Source: Caulobacter sp. (lineage in GTDB: Bacteria; Pseudomonadota; Alphaproteobacteria; Caulobacterales; Caulobacteraceae). Taken from it: a stretch of 48,154 nucleotides of DNA. The notes under the pieces are model-generated. The model searched no databases and was not told the origin of the DNA. It saw only the letters and a program-made list of their open reading frames with translations. Numbering within the stretch: position 1 is the stretch's first letter; every line of letters starts with the position of its first letter. Below are positions 16,451 to 25,418 of this stretch, one piece after another. Location of the stretch: NCBI GenBank assembly GCA_030645575.1, contig JAUSMJ010000021.1, forward strand, positions 1 to 48,154, in the 5' to 3' direction. A program made the translations under genes and the position numbers.

Positions 16451-17248
16451 TCAGGAATCGATGGCCAGAACGCGCCGTTGGTCGTCCAGCCGCACGACCA
16501 CGTCGGCCGTCACGCCGCCGGCCAGCATGTGGCGGGTGATCCGCTCGAAATGCTGGATGAACCGCGCCAGGGCGGCGCGGCGGTCGGCGGGCAGGTCGCC
16601 CGGCGCAAGGCCCAGCAGGCCCGCCTCCTGCTCGCAGCGCCAGTCGAGCACGGCCTCAAACGACGGCGCGGCGAGGAAGATCATCGCGTCGAAGCCGCGG
16701 AAGAAGGCCTGGTAGCGGCCGGCCAGGGCCTCGTCGGCATAGCCGCGCCAGATGGCGTTGGGGTCCTCCTCGCGTTCGAGGGCGTTGATCGGCGCGGCCA
16801 GCGTCGCCGGATCCTGGCGCGTCGCGCCCAGGCACCAGCCATCGACCAGAATCGCGGCCGGCCGGCCCCTCACGCGCGGCCAGTCCGCCGCCGGGACCCG
16901 GTCGTCGGCCAGCTTGTCGAAGGCGGGCAGGGCGGTCACCGAGTCCGGGCCGGCCGCGCGCAGGGCCGCGACCGCGCGGTCGGCCAGGTCGAGGTCGTGA
17001 GTCCCGGGCGGTCCACGCACCGCGAACAGCGGGTGGATCCGCGTGGCCAGCTCGGCGCGCTCGGCCCGGGTCAGATAGACATCATCCAGCGAAAAGGCCG
17101 CGCCGCCCAGCCGCGCCGCCGCGGCCCGGGCCAGGGTGGTCTTGCCGCAGCCCTGGGCGCCGGAGACGCCGATCAGCGGCGGCCGGTCGGCCGCGCCGCG
17201 GGCGGCGGCCAGGTCGCAAACCAGATCGAGCAGGGCGGGCGATATCAT
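16451..17248 (-). CDS. P-loop kinase, D-glycerate 3-kinase-like
   Basis: The 265-residue protein has a Walker A motif GVSGAQGCGKTT (about residues 27-38) and the segment FSLDDVYLTRAERAELA, which is typical of the glycerate kinase (GLYK/Tda10) branch of the uridine kinase/phosphoribulokinase superfamily. An ILVDGWCLGA Walker B-like strand also fits. It probably phosphorylates a small metabolite, possibly D-glycerate, in the cytoplasm. The start at 17248 (MISPALLDLV) was chosen over 17290, which would overlap the CtrA-type half-site of fliQ. Confidence 0.8.
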   Translation of the reverse strand: MISPALLDLVCDLAAARGAADRPPLIGVSGAQGCGKTTLARAAAARLGGAAFSLDDVYLTRAERAELATRIHPLFAVRGPPGTHDLDLADRAVAALRAAGPDSVTALPAFDKLADDRVPAADWPRVRGRPAAILVDGWCLGATRQDPATLAAPINALEREEDPNAIWRGYADEALAGRYQAFFRGFDAMIFLAAPSFEAVLDWRCEQEAGLLGLAPGDLPADRRAALARFIQHFERITRHMLAGGVTADVVVRLDDQRRVLAIDS

Positions 17249-17289
17249 GCCGCCAGCCTGGGTCGCGCCGGGCCGTCCGTAAACCCGCA

Positions 17290-17297
17290 TTAACCAT
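17290..17297 (+). promoter_or_regulatory. CtrA-type half-site before fliQ
   Basis: TTAACCAT, followed directly by AACC, lies about 50 bp upstream of the fliQ start, the right distance for a CtrA site at the -35 position. C. crescentus fliQ is a known CtrA target. The second half is not a full TTAA. Confidence 0.55.
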
Positions 17298-17346
17298 AAC
17301 CAGCCAGTGTGGCTGGACGGTTTTCGATTCCCCAGTGAGGCTTCCC

Positions 17347-17610
17347 ATGAACGGCGCCGAGGTTCTTGACGTCGGGCGCGACGCCATCTGGCTGACGCTG
17401 CAGCTGTCGGCGCCCGTGCTGATCGTGGGCCTGGTCGTCGGCGTCGGCATCGGGCTGTTCCAGGCCCTGACCCAGATCCAGGAGGCGACGCTGGTCTACG
17501 CCCCCAAGATCGTCGCCATCTTCATTTCGCTGTTGATCTTCCTGCCGCTCATGGGCGCCCTGATGGGCGGGTTCATGAACCATATCGCCGCCCGCATCGC
17601 GGCCATGTGA
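17347..17610 (+). CDS. fliQ: Flagellar export gate protein FliQ
   Basis: FliQ is a small export-gate subunit with two membrane helices. The 87-residue protein matches the family throughout (LIVGLVVGVGIGLFQALTQI then QEATLVYAPKIVAIF). The ATG at 17347 is preceded by GTGAGG; an in-frame start 12 bases earlier is less likely. The gene overlaps fliR by 4 bases. Confidence 0.97.
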   Translation: MNGAEVLDVGRDAIWLTLQLSAPVLIVGLVVGVGIGLFQALTQIQEATLVYAPKIVAIFISLLIFLPLMGALMGGFMNHIAARIAAM

Positions 17611-18368
17611 GCGGGGTGGAGGCCTACGCCACAGCCGCCCAGGTCTACGCCGCCGGCCTCGTCTTCGCGCGGATCGGGGCCATGGTCATGCTCGTGCCGG
17701 GCCTGGGCGACGCCAGCGTGCCGCCGCGCATCCGGCTGTCGTTCGCGCTGCTGATGTCCTTCGTCCTGACCCCGCTGGTGGCGCACAATCTCGTCGTGCC
17801 CACCACCCTCGGCGCGGGGGCCGGGGCGCTGATCCGCGAGACCCTGGTCGGGCTGATGATGGGCTCGATCCTGCGCCTGTTCCTGGCCTCGCTGTCGACG
17901 GCGGGCGAGGTGGTGTCGATCCAGACCACGCTCGGCTTCGCCCAGACCGCCAACCCGACCCAGGCCGCGCCCAGCACGACCCTCTCCACCTTCCTGGCCC
18001 TGATCGGCACGGTGCTGGTGATGACCACCGACCTGCACCACCTGTTCTTCGGGGCGATGGTCAACTCCTACAAGCTGTTCCCGTTCGGCCACGCGATCAT
18101 GGTCGGCGACGCGGCGACGCTGGCCGTGCAGACCGTGGCCGGCTCGTTCGCCCTGGGCATTCAGCTGGCCGCGCCGGTGATCGTGTTCTCGATCGTGTTC
18201 AACATCGCCGCGGGCCTGGTCGGCCGGGCCATGCCGCAGTTCCAGATCTTCTTCGTCGCCACGCCGCTGTCGGTGATGCTGGGCCTGTCGATCTTCGCCC
18301 TCAGCCTGGGGATGATCGGCATGGTCTGGACCAGCCGCTACCGCGAGCTGCTCGAGGTCTTCAGCTAG
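17607..18368 (+). CDS. fliR: Flagellar export gate protein FliR
   Basis: FliR completes the FliP-FliQ-FliR gate. The 253-residue, multi-membrane-helix protein has the FliR motifs FARIGAMVMLVPGLGDASVP, the LMMGSILRLFLASLSTAGEV loop and VGRAMPQFQIFFVATPL. The GTG start overlaps the fliQ stop. Confidence 0.96.
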   Translation: MSGVEAYATAAQVYAAGLVFARIGAMVMLVPGLGDASVPPRIRLSFALLMSFVLTPLVAHNLVVPTTLGAGAGALIRETLVGLMMGSILRLFLASLSTAGEVVSIQTTLGFAQTANPTQAAPSTTLSTFLALIGTVLVMTTDLHHLFFGAMVNSYKLFPFGHAIMVGDAATLAVQTVAGSFALGIQLAAPVIVFSIVFNIAAGLVGRAMPQFQIFFVATPLSVMLGLSIFALSLGMIGMVWTSRYRELLEVFS

Positions 18369-19472
18369 ATGGCCGAAGACAGCGAAGCCGCGTCGAAAAC
18401 AGAAGAGCCGACACCGAGGAAGCTCGAGGAGGCCCGCAAGCGCGGCGAGGTGGCCCGCTCGCAGGACGTCGCCCAGCTGGCGTCGCTGCTCGGCGCCCTG
18501 GGAGTCCTGGCGGTCGGCGGCGGCTGGCTGGCGCGAGACCTGGCCATGCGGCTGCTGCCGTTCGTCGCCCATCCGGCGGCCATCGACATGTCCGGCGGCG
18601 GCGTCCTGCTGGTCGCCCGGCAGGCCGGCTGGGCCGCGGCGCCGATCCTGATCGCGGTGATGGGCGGGGCCGCCCTGGCCGGCGCGGCTGGCAACGTGTT
18701 CCAGACCGGTCTCTTGTGGTCCGGCGAGAAGCTCAAGCCCGACTTCAAGAAGGTGTCCCCCCAGGAGGGGTTCAAGCGCATCTTCGGCATCGACGGCCTG
18801 GTCAACTTCCTCAAGTCGGCGCTCAAGATCCTGGTCACCGGCGCGGTCGCCTGGCTGGCCCTGCGTCACCGGGCCGAGGACCTGGGCAAGCTGGTGGCGA
18901 TGGATCCGACGGCCGTCCTGCCGATGAGCGTGGTCCTGCTCAAGGCGCTGTTCTACGCGGTGGTCACCTTCCTGGCCGTCACCGCCGGCATCGACTGGCT
19001 GTGGCAGCGGCAGCGCTTCACCCAGAAGATGCGCATGAGCCGCGAGGAGCTGAAGGACGAGTACAAGCAGACCGACGGCGATCCGCACGTGAAGGCCAAG
19101 CAGAAGCAGATCCGCAACGAGCGGGCGCGTCGGCGGATGATGCAGAACGTGCCCAAGGCCACCGTCGTGGTGATGAACCCGACCCACTACGCCGTGGCGC
19201 TGCGCTACGAACAGGGCGTCACCCCGGCGCCGGAGTGCCTGGCCAAGGGGATGGACGAGCTGGCCCTGCGCATCCGCGCCGTGGCCGAGGAGCACGGCGT
19301 GCCGGTGATCGAGGACGCGCCCCTGGCACGGGCCCTCTACGCGGCGGTCGAGGTCGATGAACAGATTCCCGAGGCCCACTTCGAAGCGGTGGCGAAAGTC
19401 ATCGGCTTCATCATGGGCGCGGCGCAGCGCCGGCGGGCGAAGAACGCCGGCACACGCGCCCGGGCGCTTTAG
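18369..19472 (+). CDS. flhB: Flagellar export switch protein FlhB
   Basis: FlhB sets export specificity, switching from rod/hook to filament subunits after autocleavage. The 367-residue protein has the N-terminal KTEEPTPRKLEEARKRGEVA motif, four membrane segments and the self-cleaving NPTH site at 270-273, followed by the C-terminal domain. Its ATG is the base after the fliR stop codon. cckA begins 14 bp after its stop. Confidence 0.97.
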   Translation: MAEDSEAASKTEEPTPRKLEEARKRGEVARSQDVAQLASLLGALGVLAVGGGWLARDLAMRLLPFVAHPAAIDMSGGGVLLVARQAGWAAAPILIAVMGGAALAGAAGNVFQTGLLWSGEKLKPDFKKVSPQEGFKRIFGIDGLVNFLKSALKILVTGAVAWLALRHRAEDLGKLVAMDPTAVLPMSVVLLKALFYAVVTFLAVTAGIDWLWQRQRFTQKMRMSREELKDEYKQTDGDPHVKAKQKQIRNERARRRMMQNVPKATVVVMNPTHYAVALRYEQGVTPAPECLAKGMDELALRIRAVAEEHGVPVIEDAPLARALYAAVEVDEQIPEAHFEAVAKVIGFIMGAAQRRRAKNAGTRARAL

Positions 19473-19486
19473 CGAGTAACATCCCG

Positions 19487-21625
19487 ATGAGTGATTCGAC
19501 CGCCACCCCGGCTGGACTGATGACCGAGCCTGCGCCGACAGGGCCGCGTGAGCGGCGTTTCGATCCGTTGACCCTCGCGGCCGGCGGCTTCTTCCTGTTG
19601 GCCGTGGGGTTCGCGGCGGTGCCGGTGCTCGCCAGGGTCAACAGCGAGACGGTGGCCAGCACGCTGTTGCTGGCCGGTCTGGCGGGCGTCGCCTTCCTCG
19701 GCCTGCTCGCGTTCCGCAGTGGCAACACGCCCATCGTGATCGAGGACGAGAGCGCGGAGTCCTTCATCGAAGCCCTCGGCGAGGCCGCCGCCGTGGCCGG
19801 GCCGGACGGCCGCCTGCACGCGGCCAACGCGCCGTGGCGCGCCGCGCTCGGGGCCCTCAAGCGCCTGCCGCGCAACGGCCATGCCGCGCCCGGACTGTTC
19901 GCCGCCCTGGCCAGGGCGCGCAAGGGAGAGATCAGCCGCGCGGCGGTGCGGGTCGGACGCGAGGAGTGGCCGGTGTCGGTCGCGCCGCTCGGCTCGGGCC
20001 GGTTCCTGCTGCGGCTCGACGCGGCGAGTGGCGAGACCCTGCGTCTGGCCGCGGCCGCGCCGGCCCTTCCGGCGGTCGCCGCGCCGCCGCCGGTGGTCGC
20101 CCCCACCGGGCCCGCGGCGCTGGACGCCTTCGCGGCCGCCTCGCCGTTCGGCGCGGCGATGCTGGAGGGGCCGGAGGTGTTCGGCGCGGTGATCGTCGAG
20201 GCCAACCCGGCCCTGACCGCCATGACCGGCGGCAAGGCCGCCGCCGGCATGACCTTCGGCGACCTGATCGATCCCGCCTCGCGCATCGACGCGGGCTTCG
20301 GCGCCGGCGAGGGCCGCGCCGGGCCGATCGAGGTGCGGCTGGCGCACGACCCCGCGCAGATCTCGCACCTGTACCTGGCCCGCACCGATGGCCGGCTGGT
20401 GGCCTATCTGGTCGATGTCACCGAGCAGAAGCAGATCGAGCTGCAGCTGGCCCAGAGCATGAAGATGCAGGCCATCGGCCAGATGGCCGCCGGCATCGCC
20501 CACGACTTCAACAACCTGCTGACGGCCATCCAGCTGCGCCTGGACGAGCTGCTCGAGCGCCATTCCCTTGGCGACCCCAGCTATGAGGGCCTGACCTCGA
20601 TCAAGGGCGCCGCCGCCCGCGCCGCCGACCTGGTCCGCAAGCTGAAGACCTATTCCCGCCAGGAAACGGTCCAGCGCGAGGTGCTCGACCTGGGCGAGAT
20701 GATCAGCGACTTCGAGGTGCTGCTGCGCCGGCTGCTGCGCGAGAACGTCAAGCTGGAGACCGAGTACGGCCGCGACCTGCCGCTGGTGCGGGCCGACAAG
20801 GGCCAGCTCGAGATCGCGGTGATGAACCTGACGCTGAACGCCCAGGACGCGCTGATCAGCGCCAAGGGCGGCGGCAAGGTCTGGCTCAAGACCGCCAAGG
20901 TCACCTATGCCGAAGCCGCGGCGCTCGGTTACGGCGGTCCGCCGATGGGCGAGATGGCCATGATCGAGGTGGCCGACGACGGTCCGGGCATTCCCCAGGC
21001 GGTGATCGGCAAGATCTTCGATCCCTTCTTCACCACCAAGGCGGTGGGCGAGGGCACGGGCCTGGGCCTGGCCCAGGTGTTCGGCATCGTCAAACAGTCG
21101 GACGGCTGGATCGAGGTGCTTTCCCCGCCGGAGCAGGGCGCCACCTTCCGCATCTTCCTGCCCGTGCATGTGCCCAGCGCCACGGCGCCGCGGCCGGTGG
21201 CCGTGCCGGCCGCCACGGCCGCGCGGCCGCGTCCGGCGCGCGACCTGTCGGGCAACGGCCGCATCCTGTTCGTCGAGGACGAGGAGGCCGTGCGCGGCAT
21301 CGCCGCCACCCTGCTGCGCAAGCGCGGCTATGAGGTGCTGGAAGCCTCCGACGGCGAGCAGGCGCTGCTCCTGGCCGAGGAGAACGCCGGCGAGATCGAC
21401 CTGCTGATCAGCGACGTGATGATGCCGGGCATGGACGGCCCGACCCTGCTGAAGAAGGCCCGCATCCACCTGGGCGACGCGCCGGTGATGTTCATCAGCG
21501 GCTACGCCGAGGCCGAGTTCTCCGACCTGCTGGAGGGCGAGACCGGCGTCTCCTTCCTACCCAAGCCGCTCGACATCAAGACCCTGGCCGAACGCGTCAA
21601 GCAGCAGCTGCGGCCGGCGGCGTAG
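19487..21625 (+). CDS. cckA: Cell-cycle hybrid histidine kinase CckA
   Basis: CckA phosphorylates (via ChpT) the master regulator CtrA and controls its stability. The 712-residue protein has two membrane helices (about 28-48 and 57-76), PAS-like regions (about 85-190 and 210-310), a HisKA domain with the site [14 protein letters not shown] (His339), an HATPase domain ([30 protein letters not shown]) and a receiver domain with Asp643 in [11 protein letters not shown]. The layout matches C. crescentus CckA (from memory 691 residues, His322, Asp623). It follows flhB by 14 bp and is likely co-transcribed with fliQ-fliR-flhB. Confidence 0.96.
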   Translation: MSDSTATPAGLMTEPAPTGPRERRFDPLTLAAGGFFLLAVGFAAVPVLARVNSETVASTLLLAGLAGVAFLGLLAFRSGNTPIVIEDESAESFIEALGEAAAVAGPDGRLHAANAPWRAALGALKRLPRNGHAAPGLFAALARARKGEISRAAVRVGREEWPVSVAPLGSGRFLLRLDAASGETLRLAAAAPALPAVAAPPPVVAPTGPAALDAFAAASPFGAAMLEGPEVFGAVIVEANPALTAMTGGKAAAGMTFGDLIDPASRIDAGFGAGEGRAGPIEVRLAHDPAQISHLYLARTDGRLVAYLVDVTEQKQIELQLAQSMKMQAIGQMAAGIAHDFNNLLTAIQLRLDELLERHSLGDPSYEGLTSIKGAAARAADLVRKLKTYSRQETVQREVLDLGEMISDFEVLLRRLLRENVKLETEYGRDLPLVRADKGQLEIAVMNLTLNAQDALISAKGGGKVWLKTAKVTYAEAAALGYGGPPMGEMAMIEVADDGPGIPQAVIGKIFDPFFTTKAVGEGTGLGLAQVFGIVKQSDGWIEVLSPPEQGATFRIFLPVHVPSATAPRPVAVPAATAARPRPARDLSGNGRILFVEDEEAVRGIAATLLRKRGYEVLEASDGEQALLLAEENAGEIDLLISDVMMPGMDGPTLLKKARIHLGDAPVMFISGYAEAEFSDLLEGETGVSFLPKPLDIKTLAERVKQQLRPAA

Positions 21626-21669
21626 GTAGAAATTCGTCGTTTTCCCAACGCTTAGCCTGGGCTCCTTCT

Positions 21670-21820
21670 CCCTTCCTCCTCGATGGAGGAAGGGTCGGGG
21701 ATGGTGGTGTGGCCGCGATTGCGCGGGCAGAGCGCTGTAGGGCGCCGGCGCCTTGCAGAGCCTTTCGCCCAGGCTGAGCGGCCACACCACCACCCAACCC
21801 TCCTCCATCGAGGAGGAGGG
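21670..21820. repeat. Large inverted-repeat element with nested hairpins
   Basis: Arms at 21670-21716 and 21778-21820 are inverted copies of each other with few mismatches, separated by about 60 bp. Each arm also folds on itself: the left has a perfect 10-bp stem around TCGAT, the right a perfect 9-bp stem around ATCGA. There is no coding capacity. This resembles non-autonomous palindromic elements. It follows cckA and could also end its transcript, because T-rich sequence follows the right arm. Confidence 0.8.
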
Positions 21821-21880
21821 CTTTTCTGGGTGCTTGGCCCCGCCTGTTGGCTCTCCCCAGCGAGCCTGCTTCGCTTCCAG

Positions 21881-22058
21881 GCGAAGGGCGTTGAGGTGAG
21901 CACCTCAGCTGCATTGGCATACAAGTTCTTGTATATTCGATTGGCCAAGCCCGTACTCGGCGGAACCGGTGGCGTTTCCGACGAGCGGCGCCTGGACGAA
22001 GGACATCGCGCTCGCGACACGCCGCTACAGGGAATTGCCAGGAGTTTTGAAGCCGTGA
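21881..22058 (+). pseudogene. Decayed HigB/Gp49-type toxin remnant
   Basis: Just before the antitoxin gene, the frame ending at the TGA 22056-22058 reads TKDIALATRRYRELPGVLKP, matching the C-terminal helix of Gp49-like (DUF891) HigB toxins. A similar central part (ALAYKFLYIRLAKPVL, resembling the FRVxYVAKF strand) appears just upstream but in another frame. No N-terminal half is present; the inverted-repeat element lies where it should be. This is read as a frameshifted, truncated toxin. Confidence 0.55.
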
Positions 22059-22336
22059 GCAACGAGCGTTTTGCCAGCGTCTGGGACGCCATCGAGAACA
22101 CGCCCGCCGAGGCGCAGAACATGAAACTGCGGTCGCGACTGATGATGGCGGTGAAGGATCATATCGAGCGTGGCGGCCTGAGCCAGGCCCAGGCGGCCCA
22201 GCTGTTCGGCGTCACCCAGCCCCGCATCTCCGACCTGGTGCGCGGCAAAATCGATCTGTTCAGTATCGACACCTTGATCAACATGCTCGCGGCGGCCGGC
22301 CTGCATGTGGAGATGCGCATCGCCGAAGCGGCGTGA
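22055..22336 (+). CDS. XRE-family antitoxin, HigA-like
   Basis: The 93-residue protein has a helix-turn-helix DNA-binding domain (LSQAQAAQLFGVTQPRISDL, about residues 38-57) and the surrounding pattern NMKLRSRLMMAVKDHIE...DLFSIDTLINMLAAAGLHVE, typical of HigA-type antitoxins paired with Gp49-like toxins. The GTG start overlaps the remnant toxin stop (GTGA) and is preceded by AGGAG. With the toxin decayed, it may persist as a plain DNA-binding regulator. Confidence 0.75.
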   Translation: MSNERFASVWDAIENTPAEAQNMKLRSRLMMAVKDHIERGGLSQAQAAQLFGVTQPRISDLVRGKIDLFSIDTLINMLAAAGLHVEMRIAEAA

Positions 22337-22493
22337 ACGTTCACTGTGGCTTCGTCTGACCGGCAGATGTGTGCGGAAAACGAGGGGACGGCATGCTCAT
22401 TTCTAGGACCCCTTCAGAGCCCTCAGACCGCTTGGTGTGAAATGAATTTACTGTCTCCATTCCCCTCTGGCGTCTTGGAAAATATTGATATTC

Positions 22494-23114
22494 TTATCTC
22501 TCGCCAGCGATATGAAACATTATACTTCCTTCAGCTAACTCATATCCCGCCATCAACGATTCCGACATATAGGCTATCCCGCGATTTCGATCGTTGAGAC
22601 ATCTCAAAGCAAATTCTCCAGCTACAAACGGCGCCTCTCGTATTCGATACTTGTACCGAAAACCAAGTTCTACCACCCTTCTAGCGGGCAACACTTTTCC
22701 CAAAATTCTTAACTTGGCGATTTTCCTTTCAGCGCCTTGGCAATCTTCCGGAGAAATAAGTAATATCAATGAGTATATAGCAATGGGGTCACCGTTGTCG
22801 GCCCAGTATTCTATTTCTCTAATACTGAAGTATTTTGCTACGCAGTCGACGTCGACGTCATTTAATTTGTCTCCGATATTGCCTTCAAGGAGTTTGTGTT
22901 CCTGCGCAGGAAAAATTGTCTCATCGTAAAATGACGTGACACTTATCGTCTTCTCTGAGCCCGGAGGGGGTACGCTGATCAGGCAGGTGCTATCCGGGCT
23001 TGATGCTGTTCTTATTCGCACTTTCCGCAAATCATCGGCTTGTGACTGCCCACCAACGGGGCCGGGCAAAAGGAGCGCCGATAGCGCAAGGGCCACTACG
23101 AATGCTCGTTTCAT
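22494..23114 (-). CDS. AT-rich secreted protein of unknown function
   Basis: The 206-residue protein has a signal peptide (KRAFVVALALSALLLPGPVG, then GQS). The mature part has four cysteines (in STCLIS, VDCVAK, EDCQGA and LRCLND) and a C-terminal region that could hold a degenerate Sel1/TPR-like helix pair. The start at 23114 has GGGAGG upstream. The coding sequence is visibly AT-rich compared with every neighbour except the 5-prime end of the gene at 26108, which suggests recent transfer. No family is recognised. Confidence 0.7.
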   Translation of the reverse strand: MKRAFVVALALSALLLPGPVGGQSQADDLRKVRIRTASSPDSTCLISVPPPGSEKTISVTSFYDETIFPAQEHKLLEGNIGDKLNDVDVDCVAKYFSIREIEYWADNGDPIAIYSLILLISPEDCQGAERKIAKLRILGKVLPARRVVELGFRYKYRIREAPFVAGEFALRCLNDRNRGIAYMSESLMAGYELAEGSIMFHIAGER

Positions 23115-23353
23115 CACCGCTCCCTCCCAGCTTCCCCGTCACCCCATCGGCGACCGCAGACATCCCAGCAGGCAGCGGGACTTGTCGGTCGTCAACGCTC
23201 AAGTTGTGAGCGATCGGTGACACACGCTGTTGAAATGGTCGGCCCCGGCGCCTGGCGCATTACGCCGAATTAACCGCCCCCCGCGTTGCCGCGACGGCGG
23301 TGGCGGAATACCCCTTGCCGCAATCGTTTTCAGCGCCTGGGAGGGCCTGCCCC

Positions 23354-25201
23354 GTGCAAAGCCGTCGTGAACTGCTCTTCTCCGCCGCGGCCTCCGCCGC
23401 CGTCGCCGCCGCCATTTCGCCCAAGGACGTCTTCGCCGCCGCCACCGCCTCGCCGGGCAGCGATCCGGCCACTGCGGCCAGGGTGAACGCGCTCTATGAC
23501 GACATGGTCGCCCGCCAGCTTCGGCGTTCGCCGGAAACCGCCACCAGCCTCGGCATCGACACGGGCGACATGGCCTGGACCAAGTCGCTGCTGTCCGACG
23601 CCTCCCTCACCGCCCAGAAGGAAAACGGCGCGACCGGCATCGAGCAGCTCAAGGCGCTGCGGGCGATCGACCGCAGCAAACTCGCCGGGCTCGACGCGGC
23701 CAGCTACGACACCGTCGAATTCGTTCTGGCCAATGGCAAGGCGTACACCGAGACCTTCGAGTACAACGGCGCCTATGGCGGCGCGCCCTATGTCATCTCG
23801 CAGCTGACGGGCGCCTACCAGCAGGTCCCGGACTTCATCGACAGCCAGCACAGGATCGAGAGCAAGGCCGACGCCGACGCCTATCTGTCGCGGGTCGAGG
23901 AATTCGGCCGGGTGCTCGACCAGGAGGTCGAGGTCGCGCGGCATGACGCCGCGCTCGGCGTGATCCCCGCCGACTTCACCATCGACAAGGCCCTGATCCA
24001 GTTCAAGGCCATGCTGGGCGTCGCGCCGGACGCCTCGCCGCTGGTCACCTCGGTGGCGCGCCGCGCGAAGGAGAAGGGCATCACCGGCGACTACGCCGGC
24101 GTCGCCGAAAAGCTCTACGCCGAGAAGGTCCGCCCGGCCCTGGCCCGCCAGGCCGCGCTGCTGGAAAGCTGGCGTCCGAAGGCCGTGCACGACGCCGGCG
24201 TGTGGCGCCTGCCCAAGGGCGAGGACTACTACCTGACCTCGCTGGCGAACTACACGACCTCGAAGATCACCCCGGACGAGGTGCACCAGACCGGTCTGGA
24301 CATGGTCGCCAGCCTGGGCGCCCAGTGCGACAAGCTGATGCGCAAGGCCGGCTATACCAGCGGCACGGTCGGCGAGCGCTTCCGCCAGATGTATTCGGAC
24401 CCCAAACAGCACTATCCGAACACCGACGAAGGCAAGGTCCAGCTGATCGCCGACCTCAACAAGAAGGTCGAGGCGATCACGCCGCTGCTGCCGAAATACT
24501 TCGGCCAGCTGCCCAAGGCGCCGCTGGAGATCCGCCGCGTGCCCAAGGCCATCGAGGCCGGCGCGCCGGGCGGCTACTACAATTCGCCGACCCTCGATGG
24601 CTCGCGGCCGGGTATCTACTGGATCAATCTGCGCGACAGCGCCGAGCAGCCGCGCTTCACCCTCTCGACCCTGACCTATCACGAGGCGATTCCGGGCCAC
24701 CACCTGCAGCTGTCGCTGAACAACGAGGCCGGCGACCTGCCGCTGATCCGCAAGATGATCGGCTTTTCCGGCTACAGCGAGGGCTGGGCGCTCTACGCCG
24801 AGCAGCTGGCCGTCGAGATGGGCCTGTACGAGCACGACCCGGTCGGCCAGATCGGCATGCTGCACGACGCCATGTTCCGCGCCGTGCGGCTGGTCGTCGA
24901 CAGCGGCATGCACCACAAGCGCTGGAGCCGTGAGCAGGCGGTCAAATACTACATCGACAACATCGGCGACCAGGAAGCCAGCGCCATCACCGAGATCGAA
25001 CGCTATGTCGTCTGGCCGGGCCAGGCCTGCAGCTACATGGTCGGCAAGATCGAGTTCCTGCGCCTGCGCGACAAGGCCCGGAAGGCGCTGGGCCGCCGGT
25101 TCGACATCCGCAAGTTCCACGACGCCTGCCTGCTGTCGGGCGGCGTGCCGCTGACGGTGCTTGAGCGCGTGGTCGATGGCTATATCGCCGGCGCGAAATA
25201 G
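23354..25201 (+). CDS. DUF885 family exported peptidase-like protein
   Basis: The 615-residue protein starts at GTG 23354, supported by GGGAGG nine bases upstream and by the twin-arginine-like signal QSRRELLFSAAASAAVAAA. Longer in-frame starts would precede the signal peptide. The DUF885 zinc-site motif HEAIPGHH is at residues 443-450, followed by the second conserved motif SEGWALYAEQ. DUF885 proteins are related to M32-type metallopeptidases; a periplasmic peptidase role is likely but unproven. It stands alone. Confidence 0.88.
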   Translation: MQSRRELLFSAAASAAVAAAISPKDVFAAATASPGSDPATAARVNALYDDMVARQLRRSPETATSLGIDTGDMAWTKSLLSDASLTAQKENGATGIEQLKALRAIDRSKLAGLDAASYDTVEFVLANGKAYTETFEYNGAYGGAPYVISQLTGAYQQVPDFIDSQHRIESKADADAYLSRVEEFGRVLDQEVEVARHDAALGVIPADFTIDKALIQFKAMLGVAPDASPLVTSVARRAKEKGITGDYAGVAEKLYAEKVRPALARQAALLESWRPKAVHDAGVWRLPKGEDYYLTSLANYTTSKITPDEVHQTGLDMVASLGAQCDKLMRKAGYTSGTVGERFRQMYSDPKQHYPNTDEGKVQLIADLNKKVEAITPLLPKYFGQLPKAPLEIRRVPKAIEAGAPGGYYNSPTLDGSRPGIYWINLRDSAEQPRFTLSTLTYHEAIPGHHLQLSLNNEAGDLPLIRKMIGFSGYSEGWALYAEQLAVEMGLYEHDPVGQIGMLHDAMFRAVRLVVDSGMHHKRWSREQAVKYYIDNIGDQEASAITEIERYVVWPGQACSYMVGKIEFLRLRDKARKALGRRFDIRKFHDACLLSGGVPLTVLERVVDGYIAGAK

Positions 25202-25418
25202 GGCGGATGCAGGGCGGGGACGGACACCCAGACCTCCATGCGCGTCGCGTCAGGTCGCTTATGGGGCAAGCCGGATTAGTCCTGGCGTCTCCCTCACCTC
25301 AAACGACAGCTATGGTGTCCCGGTACACTTGCTTCCGGCCCATGGCTGCGCGCCGGACTGAGCCAGTTGTGGTCTGTGGTCGGAGGAGGTCGCTATGCGA
25401 CGACGCGACGGCTGGCCG

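Noticed and set aside
21683..22054. Long in-frame extension upstream of the HigA-like antitoxin
   Set aside because: It would be coded by the inverted-repeat element and the decayed toxin; the GTG at 22055 with AGGAG gives the normal family N-terminus.
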